A stretch of DNA of 64,000 nucleotides from Actinomadura oligospora ATCC 43269 (GTDB lineage: Bacteria > Actinomycetota > Actinomycetes > Streptosporangiales > Streptosporangiaceae): contig NZ_JADG01000017.1 of assembly GCF_000518265.1 (NCBI RefSeq), positions 124,001 through 188,000 of the forward strand, read 5' to 3'. The notes beneath the pieces are model-generated. The model made no database searches. It was not told where the DNA came from and saw only the letters and a list, made by a program, of their open reading frames with translations. A program made the translations under genes and the position numbers. This document shows positions 38,462 to 50,029 of this stretch, one piece after another (within the stretch, counting starts at the first letter, position 1; every line of letters starts with the position of its first letter).

Positions 38462-41400
38462 CTGGTTCAACCCACCCGTCCCCTGGTCTGAGCTGGAGAA
38501 ACGCCTCACCTGGAACGGCGGCGGCACGCCCGCTCCCCCGGCGCGCCCGGAGCGGGAGGATCCCCGTCCGCAGGTCGCCTCCGCCCCCGAGGTCGAATGG
38601 GCCGAGCTGCACTGCCACTCGTCGTTCAGCTTCCTGGACGGGGCGAGCGACCCCACGCGGCTGGTGGAGGAGGCCGCGCGACTCGGCGTGGGCACGATGG
38701 CGGTGACCGACCACGACGGCATGTACGGGGTCGTGCGGTTCTCCCAGGCCGCCCGCGAAGCCGGTATCCGCACCGTCTTCGGCGCCGAGCTCAGCCTCGA
38801 CATCGAAACACCGCGCGCGGGCGAGACCGACCCGGCCGGACGGCATCTCCTCGTGCTCGCGCGCGACCCGGGAGGCTACGCGAAGCTGTGCTCGGCCATC
38901 ACCGCCGCACAGCTCACAGGCGGACAGAAGGGACGGCCGATCTACGACCTGGAAGCCCTCGCGCACGCACACGAGGGCCGCTGGGCCGTGCTGACCGGAT
39001 GCCGAAAGGGGCCCGTCCCGGCGGCACTCGCCGAAGGCGGCCCGGAAGCGGCCGAACGCGAGCTTCGTCGCATGGTCGAACTGTTCGGGCGGGAAAGCGT
39101 CTTCGTCGAGCTGATCGACCATGACCAGCCCGGCGACGACCTCCGCAACGACGTGCTCTTCGCGCTCGCGCACGAGGTCGGGGCACCGGTCGTGGCGTCC
39201 AACAACGTGCACTTCGCCGCACCCGGAGCCGAGGCGCGGCTGGCCGAGACGATGGCGGCCGTCCGGTCGCGGCGGGCTCTGGACGACATGGTCGGCTGGC
39301 TCCCGGCAAGTGGCACGGCGCACCTGCGCAGCGGCAAGGAGATGGCCGCACGCCTGGGACGCTTCCCCGGCGTGCTCGAACGGACGGTCGCCCTGGGCGC
39401 AGAGTGCGCGTTCGACTTTTCCGTCGTCGCGCCGAAGCTGCCGGACTGGCCGATCCCCGAAGGCCAGACCGAGGCCAGCCACCTACGGAAGCTCGTCGCG
39501 GAGGGTGCCCTTCAGCGTTACGGCACGCCCGACAACGAGAACATGCCCGGCGCCTACGCGCAGATCGCCAAAGAGCTCGACATCATCGAAGGCCTGGGAT
39601 TCCCCGGCTACTTCCTGATCGTCCACGACATCGTGGCGTTCTGTAAGGACAAGAACATCCTGTGCCAGGGGCGCGGATCGGCGGCAAACTCGGCGGTCTG
39701 CTACGCGCTCGGCATCACTGGGGTGGACGCGGTCAGGCACGGCCTGCTGTTCGAGCGGTTCCTCTCCCCCGGACGCGACGGACCACCCGACATCGACCTC
39801 GACATCGAGCACAACCGCCGCGAAGAGGTCATCCAGTACGTCTTCGACAAGTACGGACGCGAATGCACCGCGCAGGTCGCGAACGTCATCAGCTACCGGC
39901 CGCGCATGGCCGTCCGGGACGCGGCCCGGGCGCTCGGCCACTCCCCCGGCCAGCAGGACGCCTGGTCGCGGGGCATCGATCCGCGCGACCCCGTCGGCTC
40001 GGAGACCGAGGTTCCGGGGCCCGTCCGCGAGCTTGCCCACCAGATGCTGGAACTGCCCCGCCACCTGGGAATCCACTCCGGCGGCATGGTCATCGCCGAC
40101 CGTCCCGTCGGCGAGGTCTGCCCGATCGAGTGGGCCTCCATGGAGAAGCGCAGCGTCCTGCAATGGGACAAGGACGACTGCGCGGCGGCAGGGCTGGTGA
40201 AGTTCGACCTGCTCGGCCTCGGCATGCTCGCCGCCCTGCACGACTGCTTCGACCTCGTGCGCGCGCACTACGGCGAGGACTACGACCTGCAGTCCGTCCC
40301 GCAGGAGGACTCCGACGTCTACGACATGCTGTGCGACGCCGACACGGTCGGGGTGTTCCAGGTGGAGTCGCGCGCGCAGATGTCCGCGCTCCCGCGCCTG
40401 CGTCCTCGCCGCTTCTACGACCTGGTCGTGCAGGTGTCGCTGATCCGGCCAGGTCCCATCCAGGGCGGGTCCGTCCATCCGTATCTGCGGCGGCGCAAGG
40501 GGCTGGAACCGCCCGCGTGCCCGCATCCGCTCATGGAGGGCGCGCTCGCCCGCACGCTGGGCGTTCCGCTGTTCCAGGAGCAGATGATGGAACTGGCCAT
40601 CGCCTGCGCGGGATTCACTCCCGCCGAAGCCGACCAGCTACGGCAGGCCATGGGAGCCAAACGCGCGCCCGAACGCGTGGAACGGCTCAGGGAACGCCTC
40701 ATGCGCGGGATGGCGGAGCGTGGCATCCCGGACGACATCGCCGAGGACGTCTACCAGAAGATCCTGGGCTTCACCGGATACGGCTTCCCCGAATCGCACG
40801 CGCAGAGCTTCGCGCACCTCGTGTACGCGAGCGCGTACCTGAAGCGGCATCATCCGGCCGCGTTCACCGCCGCCATCATCCGCAACCAGCCGATGGGCTT
40901 CTACAGCTCCAACTCGCTGCTCGCCGATGCGATGCGGCACGGGATCACCGTTCGGGGCGTGGACGTCAACGCCAGCGACCTGCATACGACGCTCGAAGAG
41001 CCGGTCCCACCCACACGCGCGCACAAGCACGCGCCGGACGAACCCCAGCCCGCCATCCGCGTCGGCTTGGCAAGTGTCCGCGACCTGGGGACGGCCACCG
41101 CTGAGGCGATTGCGGCCGGACGTCCCTACCGCGACATGGAAGACCTCACCAGACGCGTCACGCTGTCGGCGGCTGCGCTCGAAGCACTGGCGACGGCCGG
41201 TGCGTTCGGGTGCTTCGGGCTGTCGCGACGGCAGGCCCTATGGGCTGCTGGCGCACTCGCCGGAAACAGCCAAAACGCCTTGGAGGGCGTCACACCGGGA
41301 ACGGTCGCGCCCCCGCTACCCGCCATGACGCCCATCGAGGAAACCCTCGCGGACCTGTGGGCCACGGGCATCGCGCACACCCACCCCATGACGCACGTGC

Positions 41401-41735
41401 GCGAGGCCCTGGACGACCTGGGCGCGCTGTCGTCCGAAACCCTCGGGAAACAGCCCAGCGACACGAACGTGGTGGTCGCCGGGCTCGTCACGCACCGGCA
41501 GCGGCCCCCGACGGCGGGCGGCATGGTGTTCATGACCCTCGAGGACGAGACGGGCGTGATCAACGTGGTCTGCCCGCCGCCCGTGTTCGCCCGGCACCGC
41601 GCCCTCGCGGTCGACTCCCAGGCCCTCCTGGTCCATGGGCGGCTCGAGCGCGTCGACGGCGTCACCCACGTCCGCGCGACCCGCCTGCGGCGTCTGCCTG
41701 TGCCCGGCCGCGTCCGCTCCCGCGACTTCCACTGA
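38454..41735 (+). CDS. dnaE2: Error-prone DNA polymerase III alpha subunit DnaE2
   Basis: A 1093-aa C-family polymerase. PHP domain at about 45-300 (ELHCHSSFSFLDGASDP, AVTDHDGMYG); polymerase core with GRGSAANSAVCYALGIT and the catalytic pair in PPDIDLDIEHNRRE (about 445); LIRPGPIQGGSVHPY; YQKILGFTGYGFPESHA. HhH and OB domains follow (VHGRLERVDGVTHVRATRL). Shorter than DnaE1 (about 1180) and without the long tau-binding tail, as usual for DnaE2. It carries out translesion synthesis with ImuA' and ImuB. The ATG at 38454 lies inside imuB, an 8-bp overlap that ties the operon together. Confidence 0.96.
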   Translation: MSNWFNPPVPWSELEKRLTWNGGGTPAPPARPEREDPRPQVASAPEVEWAELHCHSSFSFLDGASDPTRLVEEAARLGVGTMAVTDHDGMYGVVRFSQAAREAGIRTVFGAELSLDIETPRAGETDPAGRHLLVLARDPGGYAKLCSAITAAQLTGGQKGRPIYDLEALAHAHEGRWAVLTGCRKGPVPAALAEGGPEAAERELRRMVELFGRESVFVELIDHDQPGDDLRNDVLFALAHEVGAPVVASNNVHFAAPGAEARLAETMAAVRSRRALDDMVGWLPASGTAHLRSGKEMAARLGRFPGVLERTVALGAECAFDFSVVAPKLPDWPIPEGQTEASHLRKLVAEGALQRYGTPDNENMPGAYAQIAKELDIIEGLGFPGYFLIVHDIVAFCKDKNILCQGRGSAANSAVCYALGITGVDAVRHGLLFERFLSPGRDGPPDIDLDIEHNRREEVIQYVFDKYGRECTAQVANVISYRPRMAVRDAARALGHSPGQQDAWSRGIDPRDPVGSETEVPGPVRELAHQMLELPRHLGIHSGGMVIADRPVGEVCPIEWASMEKRSVLQWDKDDCAAAGLVKFDLLGLGMLAALHDCFDLVRAHYGEDYDLQSVPQEDSDVYDMLCDADTVGVFQVESRAQMSALPRLRPRRFYDLVVQVSLIRPGPIQGGSVHPYLRRRKGLEPPACPHPLMEGALARTLGVPLFQEQMMELAIACAGFTPAEADQLRQAMGAKRAPERVERLRERLMRGMAERGIPDDIAEDVYQKILGFTGYGFPESHAQSFAHLVYASAYLKRHHPAAFTAAIIRNQPMGFYSSNSLLADAMRHGITVRGVDVNASDLHTTLEEPVPPTRAHKHAPDEPQPAIRVGLASVRDLGTATAEAIAAGRPYRDMEDLTRRVTLSAAALEALATAGAFGCFGLSRRQALWAAGALAGNSQNALEGVTPGTVAPPLPAMTPIEETLADLWATGIAHTHPMTHVREALDDLGALSSETLGKQPSDTNVVVAGLVTHRQRPPTAGGMVFMTLEDETGVINVVCPPPVFARHRALAVDSQALLVHGRLERVDGVTHVRATRLRRLPVPGRVRSRDFH

Positions 41736-41760
41736 ACCCAGGATCGACCAGCCCGAAGGC

Positions 41761-43218
41761 TCACCAGCCCGCGAAGCGGTCGCCCGGGCGTGGGTGCCGG
41801 GCGTGCCGGGACGTGAGCAGGTCGGACACGGTCACCAGCGTGTAGCCCTCGCCCTTCAGCCGCGCCACGATCTGCGGGACGGCGTCCACGGACGTCCCGT
41901 AGGTGTCGTGCATGAGGATCACCCCGCCCGCCCGCGCGCCGTCCACGGCCCGGTCGGCGACGGTCGAGGCGTCTTGGTCGCGCCAGTCCAGGGTGTCCAC
42001 GTTCCACAGCGACTGGACGAGGCCGAGCGAGCGGGCGACGTCCCCGACCACCCCGTTGGACGCGCCGTACGGAGGCCGTAGCAGCACCGGCGCCCGGCCG
42101 GTGATCTGGCGGACGGCGTCCTGCGTCTGCTGTACCTCCGCGTGCACCTGGATCGGCGCGAGCCGGGTCAGGTCGTGGTGGCCGCGCGTGTGGTCGCCGA
42201 TCTCATGGCCCGCGTCGGCCATGCGCCGCAGCAAACGCGGATGGGCGGACGCGTTCGCGCCGACCACGAAGAACGTCGCGCGCGCGTGCGCGTGGTCCAG
42301 CTCGTCCAGCAGCCGGGACGTGTCGGGCCCCGGACCGTCGTCGAAGGTCAGCGCCAAGCACTTGGCGACGTCGCAGTTCACACGCGCGGACCGCGGGCGC
42401 GCCCGGTTCGTCCTCGTGGGCGCGGGGACGCCGGAGGCCAGAGTGAGCCGGGGACGGGGCGTGAGGGACGCGGCGCGGGCGCGCCGGCCGAGGTCCGACA
42501 GCAGCGGCTCGAACTCGGAGGCGGGAAGCGCGACCGCGACGCGGCCGGGCGCGGAAGGGGCGACCGAATGATCGCTGAATTCCACGACCAGGTCGCCGTC
42601 GGTGTTGAACGCCATGGACGCGAAGGTCGCCGGGACGGCGGTGACACGCTCCGGGTCGGCCTTGGCCTCGATCCGCGCGCGCACGATGGAGGCAAGGCGG
42701 TTCAGGGCGTTCTCGCCGTTGACCAAGGCGTCCGAGCCCACGGCCCACCCGGCAAGTCCGTCGTACCAGTACGTGCGGCGGGTCTCGCCCGCCTCCGCGC
42801 CCTGCGACTGCCGGCTCACCAGCCGGACGCCGACGACGCTCCCGGACGCGGCCGTCAGCGTCCACTGGACATTCAGCTCCGGCACGAGCACACCAGGCTT
42901 CTCACCTGCGCTTTCGCGCTCATAGGGATCGGTCAGGTCGTCCACGGCCTGATCGAGCCGATCGGTCAGCGGCCCTGCGCCGGGCACGATCGGGTAGGAC
43001 GTGAAGAGCCGCCGCCGCGCGTCCGACTCGCTTCGGGTGACGGTCTCCAGGCCGGCCACGGACGCGGGTTCCACGGCGCGCGGCAGCGTGGAGTCCAGGG
43101 CGGCCTGCCGCGCCCACCGCGGGCTCCCGGCCGCGCCCGAGCAGCCGGCGGCCGTCACGCCGAACGCCAGTCCCGCCGCGAGCGTGGCCGCCGCTCCGCG
43201 CCACCGCACCGGTCGCAC
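41761..43218 (-). CDS. Lipoprotein with polysaccharide deacetylase (NodB) domain
   Basis: A 485-aa protein from the GTG at 43218 (GAGGGGG upstream). A lipoprotein signal ends at LAFGVTAAGC. Residues about 60-260 resemble the DUF3298/RsiV-type domain (FNTDGDLVVEFSDHSVAPSA). The NodB domain (about 290-475) has TFDDGPGPDTSRLL (catalytic Asp and metal Asp), HTRGHHDLT (metal His pair), LRPPYGASN, NVDTLDWRDQ and VILMHDTYG. It probably deacetylates peptidoglycan or another wall glycan at the outer membrane face. The combination with an anti-sigma-like domain is found in other actinobacteria and Bacillus PdaC. It converges on dnaE2 without a clear terminator. Confidence 0.9.
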   Translation of the reverse strand: MRPVRWRGAAATLAAGLAFGVTAAGCSGAAGSPRWARQAALDSTLPRAVEPASVAGLETVTRSESDARRRLFTSYPIVPGAGPLTDRLDQAVDDLTDPYERESAGEKPGVLVPELNVQWTLTAASGSVVGVRLVSRQSQGAEAGETRRTYWYDGLAGWAVGSDALVNGENALNRLASIVRARIEAKADPERVTAVPATFASMAFNTDGDLVVEFSDHSVAPSAPGRVAVALPASEFEPLLSDLGRRARAASLTPRPRLTLASGVPAPTRTNRARPRSARVNCDVAKCLALTFDDGPGPDTSRLLDELDHAHARATFFVVGANASAHPRLLRRMADAGHEIGDHTRGHHDLTRLAPIQVHAEVQQTQDAVRQITGRAPVLLRPPYGASNGVVGDVARSLGLVQSLWNVDTLDWRDQDASTVADRAVDGARAGGVILMHDTYGTSVDAVPQIVARLKGEGYTLVTVSDLLTSRHARHPRPGDRFAGW

Positions 43219-43483
43219 GCCACCCCCTCGTCCCACACCGTGCAATTCAGACCAAACAGACAGACCGGCAGACTATGGCGGTCGCGGCGAGGGTGGCCGC
43301 ACATCCGGACAGCCATGAACGAGGTTTGCCCACCGCCGATTCTCCTTTACCTCTATTTGGCAATCTCTTGGCTCTGGCTCTACCGACCTGGGCTCTGTCA
43401 TGGTGTGACCGTCGGGGAATCCGCGTGACGGTCGGGGGAAACCCGCGCGGGTGGGCGGAGTTCAGGGACGCAGGGTGATGCCC

Positions 43484-45628
<2,145 letters not shown>

Positions 45629-47896
45629 CGGCCGGTTCGCGCCCGAGGCGACTCGGCCACCACAGGCGCGCGCCGACGTCCAGGTTGAGCGCGGTGACCA
45701 GCACCGACCGGACGACGAAGGTGTCCAGCAGGACGCCGAACGCGACGGTGAAGCCGAGCGCGGTCACGAACACCAGCGGCAGCGAGCCGAGCGCGGCGAA
45801 CGTCCCGGCGAGGACGGCGCCCGCCGAGGTGATCACGCCGCCGGTCGCGGCGAGGCCGATGAGCGCCCCGCGCCGCGTGCCGTGCCGTTTGGCCTCCTCG
45901 TGCACGCGCGTCATGAGGAAGATGTTGTAGTCGGTTCCGAGGGCGACGAGGAAGACGAACGTCCAGAGCGGGAACGACTGGTCCACCCCGGCGAACCCGA
46001 AAACGTGCTTGAACATCAACGCGCTCACCCCGAGCGCCGCCGCGTAGGAGAGCACCACGGTCAGCACCAGCACCACCGGTGCGACCACCGCCCGCAGCAG
46101 TAGCCCAAGGATGACGACCACGACGCCGAGGACGATCGGGATGACGAGCCACTGGTCATGCCGGGACGCGGTGTTGACGTCCAGGTTGAACGCCGATCCG
46201 CCCCCGACCTTCGCCGCCGCGTCCGGGACCCGGTGGACGGCCGTCCGCGCGTCCTTGACGGTCCGGAACGCGGCGCCGCTGTCGGCCGGGGCGGTCAGCG
46301 TGCCCTCCATGTACGCGACACCGCCCTTGGACGGCCCGACCTGGTGGACGCCGACGATGCCCGGCACTCCCGACGCCGCCGCCTGCACCTGCGGCTGCTG
46401 CGCCGCGTTGGAGACGATCACGACCGGTGAGCCGGTACCGGCGGGGAAGTGCCTGGTCAGCACCTCCTCGCCGGTCACCGAGTCCGGTTTTCCGGCGCTG
46501 AAGGCGTCCTTGTTGGCGACCGGTCCCGTGTGCAGGGTGAACAGCCCGGCGGACAGGGCGCCGAGGACGATCGCCGTGCCGAGCCAGGTCACGCGTGGAC
46601 GCACCGCGATCCACGTCCCCGCGCGGGCCCACAGGCCGTGCTCGGCCGGTTCGGTGGTGCCGTAACCGGGACGCCGCGGCCAGAAGACCCAGCGGCCGAG
46701 CGCGACGAGGATCGCGGGCAGCAGCGTGACCTCGGCGAGCAGCGCGACGGCGACGCCGATCGCCATCACCGGCCCCATGCTCTTGGTCGAGTTCAGCTCG
46801 GCGACCAGCAGCACCAGCATGCTGATCGCGACCGTGGTGCCGCTCGCGACGATCGCCGGCCCGGCGCGGTGCAGCGCGATCGCCATCGCCTCGTGGCGGT
46901 CCCGGTGCCGCCGCAGCTCCTCCCGGTAGCGGGCGATGAGCAGCAGCGCGTAGTCGGTGCCCGCCCCGAACACCAGCACGGTCAGGATGAACGCGGCCTG
47001 CCCGTTCACGGTCAGCCCGGCGTGCCTGGCGAGCAGGTACACCACCCCCTGCGCCGTCTCCAGGGCGAAGAACACGCAGATCAGCGGCAGCATCCAGAGC
47101 AGCGGGCTGCGGTAGGTGAGCAGCAGGATGAGGATCACGATCGCGGCGGTGATCAGCAGGAGCGTCTTGTCGAAGCCGCTGAACACGTTGCCGAAGTCGC
47201 CGCCGTATCCCGCCGGGCCGGTGACGTGCGCGGAGAGCCCGGGCGGATTCCCGTTCCGGGTGATCTTGCGGAAGTCCTTCACGCCGGTCCCGAGCAGGTC
47301 CCAGCCGGACGACCCGACCTTGACGTTGACGATCGTCTGCAGCGCCCGACCGTCCTTGGAGACCACCGGACCCTGCACGGTCGAGACGATGCCCCGGCGC
47401 GCCTCGCCCTTCGACTTGCCCGTGACGGACTTCAGCGCGACCGCGTCGGCGGCGGCCTTGGCCCGGTCGGCCGTCGTGACCGCGCCACCGTCCCGCTCGT
47501 AGACGATCACCGCCGGATACTCGTCGGACGGCACGAACGGCCGGGACAGGTTGTAGGCCTCGGTGGACTCGGCCCTCTTCGGCAGCCAGGACGAGGCGTC
47601 GTTCTTCTGCACGTGGACGAGCTTTCCGGCCATCGGCGCCGCGACCACGACGATCACGACCCAGACGAGGATGACCACCCACTTGCTCCAGCGTCCGCAC
47701 GGCAGTGCGGAGATCCTGTTCGCGCCCGTCATCGCACCCCTCGGAAGCGTGGCCGCCCGCTCCCAGTGCAACTCGACCTTTCAGGACGAGCAAGACATAT
47801 CGCGTTAATCCAAGGAAACGTAAAGTCCCCTGGCCACAAGCGCGCAGGTGACCGCACCGACGACGTCCGCAAGCGGCCAGCGCGCCCGGCGACCGA

Positions 47897-47920
47897 TGGT
47901 CCGGCCCCGCGGCCGGACCA
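47897..47920 (-). terminator. Terminator after the Ppx/GppA gene
   Basis: TGGTCCGGCC (47897-47906) and GGCCGGACCA (47911-47920) form a perfect 10-bp stem with a 4-nt loop, 24 bp past the stop of the minus-strand phosphatase gene. Confidence 0.8.
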
Positions 47921-47944
47921 CCGCCTCCGTTCCCGCCGTTCCGG

Positions 47945-48871
47945 TCAGCCGGTGATCATGTCGAGGCGGCGCAGGATGACGCCCTCGCGCAGCGCCCACG
48001 GGCACACCTCGAGGACGCGCAGCCCGAACAGGTCCATCGCGGCGTCCGCGACGACCGCCCCGGCGGGCAGCAGCGGCGCGCGCCGCTCGGACACGCCCGG
48101 CAGCCCGGCGCGTTCGGCGACCGGCATCCGGGCGAGCTTGTCCGCCCACTCGGTGAGGTCGGAGTGCCTCAGCTCGCGCCGCGCGAGCGGGCCGTCCGAG
48201 GACGGCGGGGCGCCGGCGATCCGGGCGAGCTGGCGGAACGTCTTGGACGTGGCGACCGCGTGGTCCGGCCTGCCGTAACGGGAGACCTCCCCGACGTGGC
48301 GGGCGATCTCGGCGCGGACGTGCCGGCGCAGCTCGCGCACCCGCTCGGCGGACGGCGGGTCGGACTCGAACCAGTCCCGGGTGAGCCGGCCGACGCCGAG
48401 CGGCAGCGAGATCGCGACGTCCGGGGCCTCGTCGATGCCGGTCGCGATCTCCAGCGACCCGCCGCCGATGTCCACCACCAGCAGCCGGCCGGACGACCAG
48501 CCGAACCAGCGGCGCACCGCGAGGAAGGTCAGCCGCGCCTCCTCCGGGCCGGGCAGCACCTGGATGTCCACCCCGGTCGAGGCGCGCAGCCGGGCCAGGA
48601 CCTCGGTGCCGTTGCCCGCCTCGCGGACGGCGGAGGTCGCGAACGCGACCAGGTTCTCCACGCCCTTGTCCTCGGCGATGCGCAGCGCGTCCCGGACGAA
48701 CGCGGTCAGCCGCGCCTCGCCCTCCGCCGTCAGCCGGTCGCCCTCGAGATGGGCGGCCAGGCGCATCTCCTCCTTGTGGGAGAAGGCGGGCAGGGGCCGG
48801 GCCCCCCGATGGGCGTCCACCACGAGCAGATGCACCGTGTTGGACCCGACGTCCAGCACACCGAGTCGCAT
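47945..48871 (-). CDS. Ppx/GppA phosphatase family protein
   Basis: A 308-aa ASKHA-fold protein beginning MRLGVLDVGSNTVHLLVVDA, with phosphate-1 motif LDVGSNT, catalytic-region FATSAVREAGNG, phosphate-2 motif VVDIGGGSLEIATG and a C-terminal DAAMDLFGL. Length matches the short actinobacterial Ppx1/Ppx2 type, hydrolysing polyphosphate ends or pppGpp. It therefore touches phosphate storage and stringent response; which substrate dominates cannot be told. Transcribed alone, terminator after it, small tandem duplications upstream. Confidence 0.92.
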   Translation of the reverse strand: MRLGVLDVGSNTVHLLVVDAHRGARPLPAFSHKEEMRLAAHLEGDRLTAEGEARLTAFVRDALRIAEDKGVENLVAFATSAVREAGNGTEVLARLRASTGVDIQVLPGPEEARLTFLAVRRWFGWSSGRLLVVDIGGGSLEIATGIDEAPDVAISLPLGVGRLTRDWFESDPPSAERVRELRRHVRAEIARHVGEVSRYGRPDHAVATSKTFRQLARIAGAPPSSDGPLARRELRHSDLTEWADKLARMPVAERAGLPGVSERRAPLLPAGAVVADAAMDLFGLRVLEVCPWALREGVILRRLDMITG

Positions 48872-48909
48872 GGTGCGAACGCTATAGGTGCGGAAGGCCC
48901 GGTACCGAA

Positions 48910-49006
48910 TCAGAGGCCCGATACCGCGTCAGAGGCCCGATATCGACCGGCCGCCGTTCCGGATGTCGCCGTGCCGGATCAGTCGTCGCGCCGGATCAGT
49001 CGTCGC
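48910..49006. repeat. Two short tandem duplications between ppx and LURP-one genes
   Basis: TCAGAGGCCCGATA occurs at 48910-48923 and 48929-48942 within a 19-bp period. GCCGGATCAGTCGTCGC occurs twice directly adjacent (48973-48989 and 48990-49006). The second copy contains the end of the LURP-one gene, so the first repeats its last codons and stop. They look like replication slippage in a free spacer. Confidence 0.85.
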
Positions 49007-49484
49007 GTTTCTCCTCGGTGAGGGCGTCCACGCAGACCGCCACGGCGAGCGCGAGCGGGACGTCGTAGCCGTCCACGATGTCGACCGCGTAGGTGTCGCG
49101 GACCCGGAACCACTTGCGCGAGATGAGCGCGACCGGGCCCTCCTCGCCCTCGATCCCGTACTCCTTGTCGAGCAGGTCGCCGCGGACGGTCCACTCGCCG
49201 CCGCCCTCGTGGTCGACCTTGAGCTGGTCGCGGAAGAGCGTGAAGTGCTTCTTGTGCACGGTCGCGATCCGGTCGCCGCCGCGTTCGACCACCATCGAGT
49301 CGTGCACGCTCATCAGCTTCTTGCGGATCACCGCCACGACCTCGCCCTCGCGGGTCTTCAGCTCGAAGGTCTGCCGGATCCGCAGGGCCTTGCCGTCGAC
49401 GAGGAAGACCTTCCGGCCGTTCTCGTCCTCGACCCAGAAATCCTCGCCGACCCCGAACACCCGGTCGCGAATGAGGAACTTCAT
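48996..49484 (-). CDS. LURP-one-related family protein
   Basis: A 162-aa protein from the ATG at 49484: MKFLIRDRVFGVGEDFWVED, FLVDGKALRIRQTFELKTRE, AVIRKKLMSVHDSMVV, ISRKWFRVRDTYAVDI and ALAVAVCVDALTEEKRDD. This is the YxjI/LOR fold, a 12-stranded barrel around a central helix related to Tubby and scramblase proteins. The role in bacteria is unknown. Strongly conserved within the family here, so clearly functional. It is divergent from a small membrane protein gene, with a 57-bp gap. A 17-bp duplication sits at the stop codon. Confidence 0.9.
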   Translation of the reverse strand: MKFLIRDRVFGVGEDFWVEDENGRKVFLVDGKALRIRQTFELKTREGEVVAVIRKKLMSVHDSMVVERGGDRIATVHKKHFTLFRDQLKVDHEGGGEWTVRGDLLDKEYGIEGEEGPVALISRKWFRVRDTYAVDIVDGYDVPLALAVAVCVDALTEEKRDD

Positions 49485-49541
49485 GCCCGTGCCTCCGTCC
49501 CCGCGGCGGCGGGAGCCGCCACTACGGATACCGTGGCCGAC

Positions 49542-49976
49542 GTGAGTGAGGACACGCAACCCGCCGTCCGGTGGCGGGTGCCGCCCGCGCAGACCGCCGT
49601 GAAGATCGCGGCGGCCGTCGCGCTCGCCGCGCTGACGGTGCTCTCCCTGGACGATCCGCAGTTCGTGCTGCTCGCGGGGGTGGCGGCGGTCGGCGCGACC
49701 GCGCTCGCGGTGCGCGACGTGCTCGCCCCCGTCCGCCTGGAGGCCGACGTGGAAGGGCTTACGGCCGTGCGCGGTTACGCGACGCGGACGCGGCTGGCCT
49801 GGCCGGAGGTCACCGCCGTCCGGGTGGACGAGCGCAGGCGCCTGTTCAGTAAGACGCTGCTGCTGGAGATCGAGACCGAGGACGACCTGATCATGCTCAG
49901 CCGGTTCGACCTGGGCGCGGACGTCCGGGACGTCGCCGACACCCTCACCGAGCTCCGGGACCGCGCGACCGCCTGA
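49542..49976 (+). CDS. Small membrane protein with bacterial PH-like domain
   Basis: A 144-aa protein from the GTG at 49542: two helices (about 16-56, VKIAAAVALAALTVLSLDDP and FVLLAGVAAVGATALAVRDV) then a PH-like C-terminus (LEADVEGLTAVRGYATRTRL, WPEVTAVRVDERRRLFSKTL, LLEIETEDDLIMLSRFDLGA). This matches the actinobacterial PH-domain family close to cell-division or wall genes in other genomes; function unknown. The start has no clear ribosome site, so the mRNA may be leaderless. It is divergent from the LURP-one gene. Confidence 0.85.
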   Translation: MSEDTQPAVRWRVPPAQTAVKIAAAVALAALTVLSLDDPQFVLLAGVAAVGATALAVRDVLAPVRLEADVEGLTAVRGYATRTRLAWPEVTAVRVDERRRLFSKTLLLEIETEDDLIMLSRFDLGADVRDVADTLTELRDRATA

Positions 49977-49982
49977 GAACGA

Positions 49983-50012
49983 GGACGGCCCGGGCCGAGG
50001 CCCGAGCCGTCC
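49983..50012. terminator. Bidirectional terminator
   Basis: GGACGGCCCGGGCC and GGCCCGAGCCGTCC pair over 14 bp with one mismatch; the tight centre opens to a small loop. It sits between the convergent stops of the PH-like gene (49976) and rbsK (50030). Confidence 0.7.
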
Positions 50013-50029
50013 CAGAAGATGACCGTCGA

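Noticed and set aside
43315..43428. 37-aa hydrophobic peptide before the kinase gene
   Set aside because: It resembles a membrane peptide (LLYLYLAISWLWLY) but has no ribosome site, lies in an AT-richer promoter region and overlaps imperfect direct repeats; I could not support it.
48888..49541. Long plus-strand extension of the PH-like protein
   Set aside because: It is antisense to the LURP-one gene and lacks the family-like sequence; the GTG at 49542 gives the natural protein.
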